Counted from the stretch's first letter, positions 17,921 to 28,281 are shown. The stretch is 64,000 nt of DNA from Mucilaginibacter terrigena (GCF_004168255.1 NZ_SEWG01000001.1:124001-188000), one strand, 5' to 3'. The notes: generated by a model not told the origin, from the letters alone. Program-made: numbers and translations.

Positions 17921-19792
17921 ATGAAAAAGATAAATAAAAATATAATAGCCGCGCTGGCAATTGGAGCGGTGTTTGCAGCCGGCGGATGTACAAAACGGAG
18001 TGATCTTTTCCCCGAAGCACCATCTAAATATACACCGGGTAACACATTAACTACACCGGGCGCTTTCCGTGCGTTGCTGCTTAACTTAAACTTAAGCGTT
18101 AGGTTTGAGTTTTTTGGCGACTCCGCGCCCATGTTAACCGAATCTATTTTTACCGATGCAGCTGTTGAAGGTACTACTGATAAAACAACCCCTGCACAGG
18201 ACCTGAACATACGGATAACCCCTACAGCAAATCTAAACAGTAACGATTATAATAAAATTGGTAATTACTGGGAGGTATGGTGGCAGGGTGTGCATGATGC
18301 AAACGTTATCATATCCAGGATCAATGATATTCAGTGGCCATCTGACGATGATAAAAACAAGGTGTTAAGTGCCGCGTATTTTCACAGGGCTTACAGGTAT
18401 TACCGTTTAGTACACGAGTTTGGTGATGTTCCGCTTCTTTTAAAAGAAGAAACGATCGTAAATACATCATATGTAAGTACACAACGTATGGTTATCCTTA
18501 AAAAAATGAAGGAAGACCTTGATTTTGCCGTAACAAAACTTACTGACGATGGCAATAAGGGCGAGCCTTCAAAAGGCGCTGCTGCCCATTTATTAACCAA
18601 AATAAACCTTGCATTAGGTTTATTTGACGATGCCATAACATCAGCTAACATTGCCATAAACGGCCCTTATGCTTTAATGACCAACCGCTTTGGTATTGTT
18701 GCAGGCGATGCCACCAAAAATGTTGTTTGGGACTTACACAGGCCCGAAAATAAATCTATCGCGGCAAACACCGAAGCGCTATACGTAGTAATAGATCGGG
18801 AGAATTTAGATGGAGCTACCAGCTTTGGTTCGCAGTTAATGCGTAATTGCGTACCCATGTGGCACAACGGCACCATACTTACACCGGGTGCGTTAAAACC
18901 GGGTATATCTGATAAGGTGACAGAGGAGTTTCCGCTTACACTTTGGTATGGCCGTGGTATTGGCCGTTTGCGAGGTACACCCTATGCTACCAAATACATC
19001 TGGACCGATAACACCGACCTGCGCCATGCAAAAGGCATGTGGGTGGACATGACAGATCTGGTTTATAATCAACCCGGGCTTAAAACATCAGACCCGGCCT
19101 GGTATGGCAAACACCTGGAGCAATATACCGCGGATAATGTAAACCAACGTTTCCTGAACGGCGCTAAGGATACCATACGCGCATGGTTTGGCTGGCCACA
19201 TTACAAAGTGTTTATTGGATCGGGTACTACCGCATCTGATAAGTGGTGGAGCCCGCCACGTGGTACCAATACAGACTGGTACGTGTTTCGTTTAGCCGAA
19301 ACTTACCTTTTACGCGCCGAAGCTTACTGGTGGAAAGGGCAAAATGCCCTGGCTATGGCCGATATTAACAAGGTACGCGCACGCGCCAATGCCGCACCAC
19401 TAACAGATGCAAGTAAAGTAAATATCGGTACCATACTTGATGAGCGCCAAAGAGAGCTTTTTTGGGAAGAGCCGCGTAAAGACGAGCTTACCCGCATGGC
19501 TTTTATATTTGCCCAAACAGGTAAAGCTGCTTATAATGGTAAAACTTATAACGTAGCGAATTTCTCTACCGACAACTTCTTTTACGACAGGATAATGGAG
19601 AAAAACGATTTTTATAAAAATCCTAATGTTATTACTAACTCGGGTAACCACTTTACAATTTCGCCCTACCACGTATTGTGGCCTATACCGCAAAACGATA
19701 TAGATTTAAATATTAATGGGCATATAAACCAAAACAAGGGGTATTCCGGCTCAGAGAGTAATGTGCCTCCGCTTGATAAAGTGGTAGAATAA
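17921..19792 (+). CDS. SusD-like surface glycan-binding lipoprotein (beta-glucan locus)
   Basis: A 623-residue RagB/SusD-family lipoprotein with the lipobox A-A-G-G-C followed by T-K-R. The helical TPR core is visible (A-Y-F-H-R-A-Y-R-Y-Y-R-L-V-H-E-F-G-D-V-P), as is the typical C-terminal W-E-E-P-R-K-D-E-L-T-R element. SusD proteins cap the SusC barrel and deliver glycan to it. It sits 18 bp after susC, so the two form one transcript ending at the terminator at 19814. It is longer than the ~500-residue norm, suggesting large loops around the binding face. Confidence 0.94.
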   Translation: MKKINKNIIAALAIGAVFAAGGCTKRSDLFPEAPSKYTPGNTLTTPGAFRALLLNLNLSVRFEFFGDSAPMLTESIFTDAAVEGTTDKTTPAQDLNIRITPTANLNSNDYNKIGNYWEVWWQGVHDANVIISRINDIQWPSDDDKNKVLSAAYFHRAYRYYRLVHEFGDVPLLLKEETIVNTSYVSTQRMVILKKMKEDLDFAVTKLTDDGNKGEPSKGAAAHLLTKINLALGLFDDAITSANIAINGPYALMTNRFGIVAGDATKNVVWDLHRPENKSIAANTEALYVVIDRENLDGATSFGSQLMRNCVPMWHNGTILTPGALKPGISDKVTEEFPLTLWYGRGIGRLRGTPYATKYIWTDNTDLRHAKGMWVDMTDLVYNQPGLKTSDPAWYGKHLEQYTADNVNQRFLNGAKDTIRAWFGWPHYKVFIGSGTTASDKWWSPPRGTNTDWYVFRLAETYLLRAEAYWWKGQNALAMADINKVRARANAAPLTDASKVNIGTILDERQRELFWEEPRKDELTRMAFIFAQTGKAAYNGKTYNVANFSTDNFFYDRIMEKNDFYKNPNVITNSGNHFTISPYHVLWPIPQNDIDLNINGHINQNKGYSGSESNVPPLDKVVE

Positions 19793-19813
19793 TATATCCT
19801 CCTAAACCTTAAG

Positions 19814-19846
19814 GCCGGGCTTACAAATAGTAATGCCCGGCTTTTT
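19814..19846 (+). terminator. Intrinsic terminator after susD
   Basis: GCCGGGC (19814-19820) pairs with GCCCGGC (19835-19841) and is followed by five T. It lies 22 bp after the susD stop and ends the susCD transcript. Confidence 0.85.
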
Positions 19847-19940
19847 GTTATTAGGAAAATGAGCAGCTATCAGTATATTACGTAATATTTACAGGCCTAA
19901 AAAAAATTACACAAGGGGCGGGTTAGTTTGTTTAGCTAAT

Positions 19941-20043
19941 GTTACCCGCAAGGTAACCAAAAAGCCCCTCGCCCCAGAACGGGGCGCTATTTTAAACAGG
20001 AAGTAAAATATAAACACCTTTGCCTGTGTTGCCAGTGCAAAGG
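19941..20043 (+). promoter_or_regulatory. Three consecutive hairpins in the leader of regulator 2
   Basis: GTTACC/GGTAAC (19941-19957), CGCCCC/GGGGCG (19970-19986, followed by ctatttt) and CCTTTGC/GCAAAGG (20017-20043) follow each other in the 100 bp before the ATG at 20060. The last one overlaps the probable ribosome binding site aagga. They could be a weak terminator plus translation-blocking stem, or unrelated palindromes. Confidence 0.4.
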
Positions 20044-20059
20044 ATTTAATAAATACTGT

Positions 20060-21964
20060 ATGTATAAAATTTATCCTTGCTTTTTTTTGTGCGTGCTTTT
20101 AGCCGTGTTTGGCAAACCTGTATATGCACAAATTGTAGTGCCTGTAACCGATACGGCCAAACAACATGTATTCAAGCTTGGCGAGATCGAGTACTACCGC
20201 GAACCGGGTAGTACATTAACTATCAAAGAGGTAAGCAGCCCCACGTTTAGCGGTAAATTTGTAGCTAACCAGGATGCTACCCCGCAAATAAAAGATTTTA
20301 GCAGCACTTATTGGTACCGTATTAAGCTAAACCAAAGCATCGCTACAAAAAACAATTGGATACTTGAGTTTTTTGATCAAACTATTGATAGCATAACGGT
20401 TTATTCGCCCACCAAAGGCAACACTTACACCGCAACGCAGCTGGGCAGTAACAAACCGTTCAGCGACCGTTTGGTTAGCCACAAAAACTTCAGCCTTACT
20501 ATTAATAACGACCTTAAACAGCAAAATACATATTATTTCCGCCTGCGGTCAAACCAATCGGCTAATGTTGTTATCGTACTGCGATCGGTAAACTGGTTTA
20601 TCAGCTACGCGCTTGACGAGTACTTTTTCTTTGGGATATTTTATGGGATGATACTGGTTTTTGGCCTGTATAACTTTATGATGTTTATTGCCATGCGGCA
20701 AAGGCAATACCTGTATTACATAGTTTATAACCTTAGCATTGGCCTGTACGAAATGTGTACCGATGGCGTTGCCTACCAGTACCTTTGGCAAATGGCCCCC
20801 GGCTGGAACCACTATGCATATGGCGTCGCGTTGTTCCTGGCCAGCGTATTTGCTATGCTTTTTGCACAAAGCCTGCTCAATTTAAAGGCGAACGCCCCGC
20901 GGTTTAACCGGTTATTAAATTACGTTATAATTGCCCGTGTAGTATTCTTTTTGGCCTGCCTTTTTATAAACCGGCACTGGTTTAGTTATAAGATAGTAGA
21001 GTTTATACCCCTGTGTATATCTTTTGTGGCAGGTTGTTATGTTTTACATAAAGGATACAGGGCGGCACGTTTCTTTGTTATTGGTTATAGTTTCCTGTTT
21101 ATTGGGTTTATTATAAAATCACTTATTGCTTTAAATATCTGGTGGCTGCCGGTTACGGCGCTCAATTTTTATAGCCTGAGCTTTTGTTTTATTATGGAGA
21201 TGCTGTTTATAACCTTTGCCATTGGCGACAGGCTGCGGCTGCTTAAGCGCGAAAAGGACCAGGCGAACCAGAAAATGATAAAGCAGTTGCAAAAGAACGA
21301 GGAATTGATGGACCTGCTGAATAAAAACCTGGAAGACCAGGTGGCCAACCGCACCCGCGAGCTGATGGCACAATCATCCGTAATAGCCCTGCAGAATGAA
21401 GAACTGATGGCTGTGAACGATCTGTTGCAGCAGCAGGCCGAAGAAATTTCGAGGATGAACGTACTGCTGGAAAAAGACAATATGCTGCTGCATAACGATA
21501 TTGAAAAAGTTACATACGATAGGGTGATGCTGGCCGATGTTGATTTTGAAGAATTTAGCAGGATTTATCCCGACCGCGAAACCTGCTTTAAGTTTTTAGC
21601 AGATCTAAAATGGAAAAACGGATATGCCTGCAAAAAATGCGGCAACATGCATTATGGCAACGGGCACTCGGCGTATAGCCGCAGGTGCTCAAAATGCGGA
21701 TACGAGGAGTCGGTTATAGCCTATACTATTTTGCAGAATACACGTATCCCCATAAATAAAGCTTTCTACATGATCTTCCTGATGTATTCGACAAGGGGCA
21801 AGATCTCGTCTCATAAACTCTCCGAAATACTTTCAATAAGGCAAAGTACCTGCTGGGTATATAGCACCCGGATAAAAAAGGCGATGGAACACGCTAAAAA
21901 GGCACTAAAAAACGCCGGGAACAAAGGTTGGAGCGCGCTGGTTATTGATACCACTTCCGAATAA
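20060..21964 (+). CDS. 7TMR-DISM receptor fused to IS1595-type zinc ribbon and HTH (regulator 2)
   Basis: A 634-residue paralogue of the protein at 8744 with the same architecture: signal peptide 1-23 (ending V-Y-A-Q), periplasmic DISMED2 domain (~30-170), seven membrane helices (~180-390), coiled coil (~393-490), zinc ribbon with Cys524-x2-Cys527 and Cys543-x2-Cys546, then L-S-I-R-Q-S-T-C-W-V-Y-S-T-R-I-K-K-A-M. The recognition-helix segment L-S-I-R-Q-S-T-C-W is identical to regulator 1, and both end with a conserved G-W-S-x-L-V tail. The sensor halves differ more, suggesting different ligands but the same or similar DNA sites. It lies between susD and the GH30 gene. Transposase-like annotation of this protein would be misleading. 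Confidence 0.87.
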   Translation: MYKIYPCFFLCVLLAVFGKPVYAQIVVPVTDTAKQHVFKLGEIEYYREPGSTLTIKEVSSPTFSGKFVANQDATPQIKDFSSTYWYRIKLNQSIATKNNWILEFFDQTIDSITVYSPTKGNTYTATQLGSNKPFSDRLVSHKNFSLTINNDLKQQNTYYFRLRSNQSANVVIVLRSVNWFISYALDEYFFFGIFYGMILVFGLYNFMMFIAMRQRQYLYYIVYNLSIGLYEMCTDGVAYQYLWQMAPGWNHYAYGVALFLASVFAMLFAQSLLNLKANAPRFNRLLNYVIIARVVFFLACLFINRHWFSYKIVEFIPLCISFVAGCYVLHKGYRAARFFVIGYSFLFIGFIIKSLIALNIWWLPVTALNFYSLSFCFIMEMLFITFAIGDRLRLLKREKDQANQKMIKQLQKNEELMDLLNKNLEDQVANRTRELMAQSSVIALQNEELMAVNDLLQQQAEEISRMNVLLEKDNMLLHNDIEKVTYDRVMLADVDFEEFSRIYPDRETCFKFLADLKWKNGYACKKCGNMHYGNGHSAYSRRCSKCGYEESVIAYTILQNTRIPINKAFYMIFLMYSTRGKISSHKLSEILSIRQSTCWVYSTRIKKAMEHAKKALKNAGNKGWSALVIDTTSE

Positions 21965-22064
21965 TCACTGTTTCGCGCATATTTAAAACCACTCGCAGGT
22001 TACACATTTGGCAAGGTTATCAAACATCTTTACACCCTGTAGCTATTTTGCTTAAAAATTAATG

Positions 22065-22170
22065 TGTGAAGTAAGCGTATCAAAACTTTTATGCCTGTTT
22101 TTTAAATAGGGCTTCAAGTAGTGCATGGCTATATTTCAGTTGGTTTACATTGTGAAGCAAGCGTATCAAA
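22065..22170 (+). promoter_or_regulatory. Two near-identical 20-bp motifs upstream of GH30
   Basis: TGTGAAGTAAGCGTATCAAA (22065-22084) recurs with one mismatch at 22151-22170, 86 bp later. A third, weaker copy stands before susC at 14397. The 86-bp spacing is about eight helical turns, so both copies would face the same side of DNA. The GH30 start is 234 bp downstream. The rest of the 439-bp gap (21965-22403) is AT-rich leader with AACCAATTA at 22252 and 22377. Confidence 0.55.
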
Positions 22171-22403
22171 TTTTGTTTAATTAGTTAATTATCAATTATT
22201 TATGTAATTTTTTACTTGATTGTAACGTAAAAATTACTGTAAATTTGTTTTAACCAATTACATCTGCATCTGCCTTATTCTTTAAACTCAAACAAGTGTA
22301 TACTGCCTTAATAAGCAAATGTACGCCCGGCTTGTTAAATAAAAGTTAATGGCTTTTGTGATAGTATACATGCAAACCAATTACTCAAACCAAATAAACA
22401 CTT

Positions 22404-24278
22404 ATGAAAATCAACTACAAATTCAAGTTGCTGATGGCAGGGGCAATGGCTTTTGCCTTGCTGGCCTATGCGTGTAAAAAAGATGTGCGGCCCGATGCTG
22501 CCGACACTGCAAAATCTGCCGGTACGGTTGTACGCGCCGCCAACGAGGTGGTAAACGCGTGGCTTACCACATCAAACAAATCGAGCCTGCTGGCGCAAAG
22601 CAGTTTAAATTTTGCCGCGGATGCCGGCACAAACCCCAACACCATAACGGTTGATGAAAATACCACCTACCAGGGTATAGATGGTTTCGGCTTTACACTT
22701 ACCGGCGGCAGCGCCAGTTTGCTTAACGGTTTGGGCGGTAATAAATCGGCTGTGTTGAACGAACTGTTTGGCACCGGCAACGGGCAAATAGGGATCAGTT
22801 ACCTGCGTATCAGCATCGGCGCGTCTGACCTTAGCTCCTCAGATTTTACCTACAATCAAACCTCGGGCGATGTTAACATGAATAATTTTAGTTTGGCGCC
22901 CGAGAATACCGATTTCCTGCCTATCCTTAAAAGTATTATCGCTATCAATCCCAATATAAAAATACTGGCAACCCCCTGGACGGCCCCAACCTGGATGAAG
23001 GTGAATACTACAGGCAACAACGGGTACACCGGCGGCAGTTTAAACACAGCTTATTATGATGCTTACGCCCGTTATTTTGTAAAATACATACAGGCCATGA
23101 AGGCGCAGGGCATCACTATTGATGCTATTACCCCGCAAAACGAACCGCTAAACCCGTACAATAACCCCAGTATGGTTATGCAGGCTAACGAGCAGGTAAA
23201 CTTCATTAACAATAACCTTGGCCCGCAATTACGTAACGCGGGTTTAAACACCAAAATAATAGCCTACGACCACAACGCCGATGTACCAAGTTATGCTACA
23301 ACGGTTGTTGGCGGTGCAAGCCAGTATGTTGATGGCTCGGCGTTTCACTTATATGCCGGCGATATAAGCGCTTTAACAGGTGTACACAATGCCTATCCAA
23401 ATAAAAACGTGTACTTCACCGAGCAATGGGTGGGTGCACCAAGCAACTTTGGCGGCGACCTGGGCTGGCACATCAATACCCTTATTATTGGCGCTACCCG
23501 TAACTGGAGCCGTAATGTTTTAGAGTGGAACCTTGCCGCCGACCCTAACAACAACCCACACACCAACGGCGGCTGCAGTACATGCTTAGGCGGTATTACA
23601 GTTAGCGGCACATCTATTACCCGTAACGTTGGCTATTATATCATTGCCCATGCTTCAAAGTTTGTAAGGCCGGGCGCGGTACGTATCAGTTCGAACGTGG
23701 CAGGCAGCATACAAAACGTGGCTTTTAAAAACAGCGATGGCTCAAAAGTGGTTATCGCATCAAACAGCGGCGGCAGCACGGTAAGCTTCAAATTAAAGTG
23801 GGGCGACGAATCCTTTATCTACAGCCTGGCAGCAGGTGCGGTAGTTACCTTTAAATGGTCGGGTACACAGTCAAGCGGTGGCGGCGGCGGCACAGGTGCG
23901 CCAATTGGCTCAACCATCACCCTTAAAGGGTTCAATAACCAATACGTAAGCAGCGAAAACGGTACCCAGGCCATGAATTGCAACAGGCCATCCCCACAGG
24001 GATGGGAGCAATTTACCGTTGTTGATGCAGGTGGCGGCAAAATAGCTTTGCGCAGCCAGAATAAATATGTAAGCAGCGAGAACGGTACGCAGGCTATAAC
24101 CTGTAATCGCGCAACCATAGGCGATTGGGAAAAATTCGACTGGGTGCCAACCACAGATGGTAAAGTTACCTTCAGAGGGAATAACGGCAAATTCGTATCC
24201 AGCGAAAACGGCGCACAAGTCATGACCTGTACCCGGGCAACAGCATCGGGCTGGGAAGCATTTGGCGTAAATCAATAA
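22404..24278 (+). CDS. GH30 glucanase lipoprotein with fascin-like beta-trefoil
   Basis: A 624-residue surface lipoprotein (lipobox L-A-Y-A-C then K-K-D, a Bacteroidota surface-export type start). The GH30 beta/alpha barrel plus beta-side domain spans ~75-490: Q-G-I-D-G-F-G-F-T near the start, acid/base Glu247 in P-Q-N-E-P and nucleophile Glu340 in Y-F-T-E-Q-W. A Gly-rich linker leads to a 120-residue C-terminal domain with three copies of Y/F-V-S-S-E-N-G, each ending in W-E-x-F, typical of a fascin-like beta-trefoil. Bacterial GH30 members include beta-1,6-glucanases and beta-glucosylceramidases; the linked GH16 favours a beta-1,3/1,6-glucan. It is 22 bp upstream of GH16. Confidence 0.88.
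   Translation: MKINYKFKLLMAGAMAFALLAYACKKDVRPDAADTAKSAGTVVRAANEVVNAWLTTSNKSSLLAQSSLNFAADAGTNPNTITVDENTTYQGIDGFGFTLTGGSASLLNGLGGNKSAVLNELFGTGNGQIGISYLRISIGASDLSSSDFTYNQTSGDVNMNNFSLAPENTDFLPILKSIIAINPNIKILATPWTAPTWMKVNTTGNNGYTGGSLNTAYYDAYARYFVKYIQAMKAQGITIDAITPQNEPLNPYNNPSMVMQANEQVNFINNNLGPQLRNAGLNTKIIAYDHNADVPSYATTVVGGASQYVDGSAFHLYAGDISALTGVHNAYPNKNVYFTEQWVGAPSNFGGDLGWHINTLIIGATRNWSRNVLEWNLAADPNNNPHTNGGCSTCLGGITVSGTSITRNVGYYIIAHASKFVRPGAVRISSNVAGSIQNVAFKNSDGSKVVIASNSGGSTVSFKLKWGDESFIYSLAAGAVVTFKWSGTQSSGGGGGTGAPIGSTITLKGFNNQYVSSENGTQAMNCNRPSPQGWEQFTVVDAGGGKIALRSQNKYVSSENGTQAITCNRATIGDWEKFDWVPTTDGKVTFRGNNGKFVSSENGAQVMTCTRATASGWEAFGVNQ
23916..24275 (+). repeat. Fascin-like module, copy A (direct repeat with 25165-25524)
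   Basis: A 360-bp segment encoding the C-terminal beta-trefoil of the GH30 enzyme. Copy B in the adjacent GH16 gene has exactly the same length and differs at 10 of 120 residues. Within each copy the ~40-residue unit is itself repeated three times. Confidence 0.85.
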
Positions 24279-24300
24279 ACCAAAAAACCATTATAACTTT

Positions 24301-25527
24301 ATGAAAAAGCAAGTATTAAAATTTTTGAAAGGGGCCGGATTGATGCTGGCCATGGGTTTAGCCATTACATCCTGCAAAAAGGATATCAACAAAACAACGC
24401 CGGATAACATCGATGTAAAATCAACCGGCACTACTCCAAGGGCGCTCACACTGGTATGGTCTGACGAGTTTAACGGCAGTGGCATAGATGGCGGCAAATG
24501 GAACATTGATAATGGCAACCCCAACGTAAATAACGAGAAAGAATATTACTCATCGGGCAACGTTGCGGTAACAGGTGGCAATTTGGTGATCACCGCCAAA
24601 AACCAAAGCATGGGCGGGCAGCCGTACACATCGGGTAAAATTACTACCGCCGGTAAGTTCACGGTAAAATATGGGCGGATCGAGGCCCGTATCAAGCTTC
24701 CCGCTTTCCAGGGGAGCTGGCCTGCGTTTTGGATGCTGGGCAGTAACATCGGGCAGGTAAACTGGCCGCAATGCGGCGAAATTGATATTATGGAGCAAAC
24801 CAATACCAGCAACACAACCTTAGGCACTATGCACTGGAATAATAATGGCCACGTGTATTATGGCGGCAATACCCAGGTGAACAATGTTACCGATTATCAT
24901 GTGTACGCGGTTGAATGGGATGCCAACAGTATTAAATGGTATGTAGATGGCACACTGTTCCACACCGGTAATATCCAGAATAATATCAACAGCACCGAGG
25001 AGTTTCAGCTACCTTTCTTCCTTATACTGAACCTGGCGGTAGGCGGCGATTTGCCGGGTAATACCATTAATAATGGCGCGTTACCGGCTAATATGTATGT
25101 AGATTATGTGCGGGTTTATAACATTACCGGTGGCTCGGGCACTACAGCCCCTATTGGGCAAACGGTAACGCTTAAAGGATTTAACAACCAATACGTAAGC
25201 GGCGAAAACGGCACACAGGCTATGCTCTGCAACCGCCCAAGCCCACAGGCCTGGGAGCAATTTACCGTAGTTGATGCAGGCGGGGGCAAGGTAGCGCTGC
25301 GCAGCCAGAACAAATACGTATCCAGCGAGAACGGCACGCAGGCCATTACCTGTAACCGCGCAACCATAGGCGATTGGGAGAAATTTGACTGGGTGCCTAC
25401 CGGCGATGGTAAAGTTACCTTCAGGGGCAACAATGGTAAGTTCATATCCAGCGAGAACGGTGCCCAGGCCATGACGTGCACGCGCACCACGGCATCGGGA
25501 TGGGAAGCCTTTGGTATTAACCAATAA
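24301..25527 (+). CDS. GH16 endo-beta-glucanase (laminarinase-like) lipoprotein with fascin-like beta-trefoil
   Basis: A 408-residue lipoprotein (lipobox A-I-T-S-C then K-K-D). The GH16 jelly roll occupies ~50-275 with the catalytic motif E160-I-D162-I-M-E165 (nucleophile, helper, acid/base). The M between D162 and E165 gives the E-x-D-x-x-E form found in laminarinases. After a short Gly-rich linker comes the same 120-residue beta-trefoil as in the upstream GH30 protein, probably a glucan-binding module. It is translated 22 bp after GH30 and followed by a terminator, so GH30-GH16 is a two-gene unit. I infer cleavage of beta-1,3(1,4 or 1,6)-glucan at the cell surface. Confidence 0.92.
   Translation: MKKQVLKFLKGAGLMLAMGLAITSCKKDINKTTPDNIDVKSTGTTPRALTLVWSDEFNGSGIDGGKWNIDNGNPNVNNEKEYYSSGNVAVTGGNLVITAKNQSMGGQPYTSGKITTAGKFTVKYGRIEARIKLPAFQGSWPAFWMLGSNIGQVNWPQCGEIDIMEQTNTSNTTLGTMHWNNNGHVYYGGNTQVNNVTDYHVYAVEWDANSIKWYVDGTLFHTGNIQNNINSTEEFQLPFFLILNLAVGGDLPGNTINNGALPANMYVDYVRVYNITGGSGTTAPIGQTVTLKGFNNQYVSGENGTQAMLCNRPSPQAWEQFTVVDAGGGKVALRSQNKYVSSENGTQAITCNRATIGDWEKFDWVPTGDGKVTFRGNNGKFISSENGAQAMTCTRTTASGWEAFGINQ
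25165..25524 (+). repeat. Fascin-like module, copy B
   Basis: Second copy of the 360-bp trefoil-coding segment, ~92% identical in protein to copy A (23916-24275) and in the same orientation. It is prone to homologous recombination that would fuse or delete the two enzymes. Confidence 0.85.
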
Positions 25528-25542
25528 TAAATTCATAAATTT

Positions 25543-25574
25543 AAGCCTGCCTTAACACAAGGCAGGCTTTTTTA
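25543..25574 (+). terminator. Intrinsic terminator after GH16
   Basis: AAGCCTGCC (25543-25551) pairs with GGCAGGCTT (25561-25569) over a 9-nt loop and runs into T residues. It closes the GH30-GH16 unit. Confidence 0.88.
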
Positions 25575-25582
25575 TTTACCTG

Positions 25583-26472
25583 ATGAGAAGATCACTGCTA
25601 ACCTGCCTCGCTATTATAACAGCCGCGGGCCTATACGCGCAAACAACCCCTGAAAAATTGTCGCTAAGCCTTGTTACGGGTTACGAGCGGCAGGACCTTA
25701 AGTGGTCGATAGCCGGGAACCTTGCCGGCGAAAACCCTAACGTTTATTCGGAACTGCAATGGAAAAAGGTAGGCGGCTTGTCGGTAGCTGCGGCTTTGGA
25801 GTGGAATGTTTGGAACCGAGTTTTGCTAACTGCCGATTATGCAAACGTATTTATCAAATCGGGGACAGTTAGCGATAATGATTACAATGGCGATAACCGC
25901 ACTAACATGGTTTACGATGAGCTTTTTAATGCTGATAAAGGCTACCTGCGCGATTGGGGCGCAGGAGGTGGATATATCATCATCAACAAAAAAAATTCAG
26001 CTTAAAAGCATACGCGGGCTATGATGTAAGCACGCAATCGCTTTATATTTTGGACCGTACAGGCAATTTCCCCGACCTGAACAGTACTTACAAAGCAACC
26101 TGGAAAGGGCCGTTTGTAAAAGCAAGCGTAGGTTTGGGCGTTACCGATAGGTTAAAGATAACAGGTAATTTAAAGTATAACCAGGCAAATTACAGTTCAA
26201 TTGCCGACTGGAACCTTATTCAAACCTTTCAGCACCCCGTTAGTTACCGGCACACGGCAAAAGGCTTTGGTATAGATGGCGATCTGAAACTGGTTTACGC
26301 CATTTGTAAAAACATTGCCATACAGGCAGGCGGTGGGTATTACAGTTGGCAAACCGGCAACGGGATAGACGAGTTGTACCTGAGCGCCGGCGGCAGCGAT
26401 AAAACCCAGTTGAACAAAGTGGAACGGAATGGCTACCGGATATCGGCAGGGGTGGTGTTGTATGTTAAATAA
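25583..26472 (+). pseudogene. Outer-membrane beta-barrel protein split by a frameshift
   Basis: Frame 1 (25583-26005) gives a signal peptide and barrel strands up to G-G-G-Y-I-I-I-N-K-K. Frame 2 continues from about 25985 with F-S-L-K-A-Y-A-G-Y-D and ends at 26472 with strand-like V-V-L-Y-V-K. Joining them gives a ~296-residue barrel resembling the Protochlamydia-type/omptin-like outer-membrane proteins (family call is weak). The break is at a run of eight A (~25988-25995); adding one A restores the frame, so this may be a sequencing error, a slippery tract or a real null allele. It begins 9 bp after the GH16 terminator and may be a porin for the locus. Confidence 0.7.
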
Positions 26473-26568
26473 TTTTTGATCGGCAGTTTCAGCTTTAAAT
26501 ATCTGCTGATATTTAACTCACTAAAATTACTTATTTTGCAATACCCAATTATTGTAAATTAGTAGTGA

Positions 26569-28281
26569 ATGAGAACCCGTGGCCGATATAAATTTATATT
26601 AAGTTGTTGTATAGCTTTGTTTGCGTTACTATTGCAGGCCAGTGTGGCCAGGGCAGGCGATAAAATTGACAGTTTACAAAGGGTGCTGAACAAGATCCTG
26701 GATAACAAAGCCCAGAATAACCAGGCAAGGTTTACCCAAATTGAAAAGATAAAGCACGAATTACATTCAAATTATTCTTTTTTACCTGCCAGGTATAACA
26801 ATTACCAAAGGCTTATTAATGCCTATAAATCATTTGTGCACGACTCCGCCTACGTGTACAGCAAGAAGCTTAACGAGTGTGCCTACCAGCTAAAGGATGC
26901 CAATAAAATAAATTACGCGAAGGTAAATATGGGCTTTGTGCTGATATCTGCCGGCATGTTCAAAGAGGGGCTGGATACTTTAAGCAAAGTTAATACCCGT
27001 TACCTTAATGAAAAGCAAAGGTTTGAGTATTTGTTTCTGCAGGCGCGCAGTCATTTTGACCTGGGTGATTTTGACAGGATAAACGATTACTACCAGCATT
27101 ACAGTAAGATAGGGTTGGGATATTGCGATTCGATATTGAGATCGCACCAGCCGGATACTTACGAATATTTATCGGCACAAGGGTTAAAAGCTTTGCGCAG
27201 CGGCGATTATAAAACGGCTTTAACGCCGTACCTTAAAATAATGAAGCTTCCGCAAACCTACCAGGATAGCGCCATAAACCTAAGCTGCTTAAGCTATATT
27301 TATTTTGTAAACAAGAACAACGATCTGGGTATGCAGCGTTTGATACAGGCAGCTATTATTGATAATGCCCACTCTACAAAAGAATCGGTAGCGTTAACCA
27401 ACCTGGCTACCCGGTTATACGAGCAGGGCGATACCAAAAATGCCTTCCTGTATATCCACAATGCTATAAACGATGCCACCTTTTACGGCGCCCGCCATCG
27501 CGAAGCACAGATAAGCAGCATATTGCCTATTATCGAGAACGAAAAGATAAACGGCATCGAGAAGCAAAAGCGCTCGCTGATGGTGTACGCCTCTATTATA
27601 ACCTCGCTGATTATTGTGGTTATTATATTCTCGGTGATCACATCAAGGCAGTTAAAAAAGCTGCGTGTTGCCGATGAGATCATCGTAAAAAAGAACGACG
27701 ACCTGAACATAGCCAACGAATCGTTGATAAAGGTTAACCAAACGCTTGATAAAGCAAACCGGTCGTTAACCCATACCAACATCAAACTGGATGAAGCGAA
27801 CATGATCAAGGACGAGTACATTGGTAACTTCTTTAACATCCACTCAGATTATATCGAGAAGATAGACCGGCTGAAACGATCGATAGAAAAAATTGTAAAA
27901 GAAAAACGTTACGAAGAGGTGCAGCTGGTACTAAACCGCCTGAACACCAACTTTGAACGCGAAAACCTTTCGCACAGTTTTGATAAGGTGTTCCTGAATA
28001 TCTTCCCAAATTTTGTGGAAGACTTTAACACACTATTCGATGCTGACCACCAAACCCACCTAACCGGAGACCAATTGCTTAATAACGAGCTGCGTATTTT
28101 CGCACTGATCCGTTTAGGTATAGATGAGAACGAAACCATCGCCAAGATCCTTAACTATTCTGTTAACACCATATACACTTACAAAACAAAGGTGAAGAAC
28201 CGGTCCTTTATACCAAACGATGAGTTTGAAGAAAATATCATGTGTATTAAAGCTGTAAAAGAACAGCCGGTGATAATTTAA
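26569..28281 (+). CDS. susR: SusR-type starch regulator (TPR sensor, TM, coiled coil, HTH)
   Basis: A 570-residue inner-membrane regulator. Signal peptide (to ~29), periplasmic helical TPR-like region (~30-330), a membrane helix (~338-360, [16 protein letters not shown]), coiled coil (~365-430), then a DUF6377-type cytoplasmic region ending in a LuxR-like HTH ([20 protein letters not shown]). This is the layout of Bacteroides SusR, which activates the starch locus on maltose. It stands directly upstream of susC-susD-susE-amylase on the same strand, the classical arrangement. The symbol is given by architecture and position, not by a sequence search. Confidence 0.88.
   Translation: MRTRGRYKFILSCCIALFALLLQASVARAGDKIDSLQRVLNKILDNKAQNNQARFTQIEKIKHELHSNYSFLPARYNNYQRLINAYKSFVHDSAYVYSKKLNECAYQLKDANKINYAKVNMGFVLISAGMFKEGLDTLSKVNTRYLNEKQRFEYLFLQARSHFDLGDFDRINDYYQHYSKIGLGYCDSILRSHQPDTYEYLSAQGLKALRSGDYKTALTPYLKIMKLPQTYQDSAINLSCLSYIYFVNKNNDLGMQRLIQAAIIDNAHSTKESVALTNLATRLYEQGDTKNAFLYIHNAINDATFYGARHREAQISSILPIIENEKINGIEKQKRSLMVYASIITSLIIVVIIFSVITSRQLKKLRVADEIIVKKNDDLNIANESLIKVNQTLDKANRSLTHTNIKLDEANMIKDEYIGNFFNIHSDYIEKIDRLKRSIEKIVKEKRYEEVQLVLNRLNTNFERENLSHSFDKVFLNIFPNFVEDFNTLFDADHQTHLTGDQLLNNELRIFALIRLGIDENETIAKILNYSVNTIYTYKTKVKNRSFIPNDEFEENIMCIKAVKEQPVII

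Noticed and set aside
25983..26000. Programmed -1 ribosomal frameshift at the A8 run
   Set aside because: Slippery A run is present, but there is no visible stimulatory structure and a one-base error or mutation is simpler. Kept only as an option.
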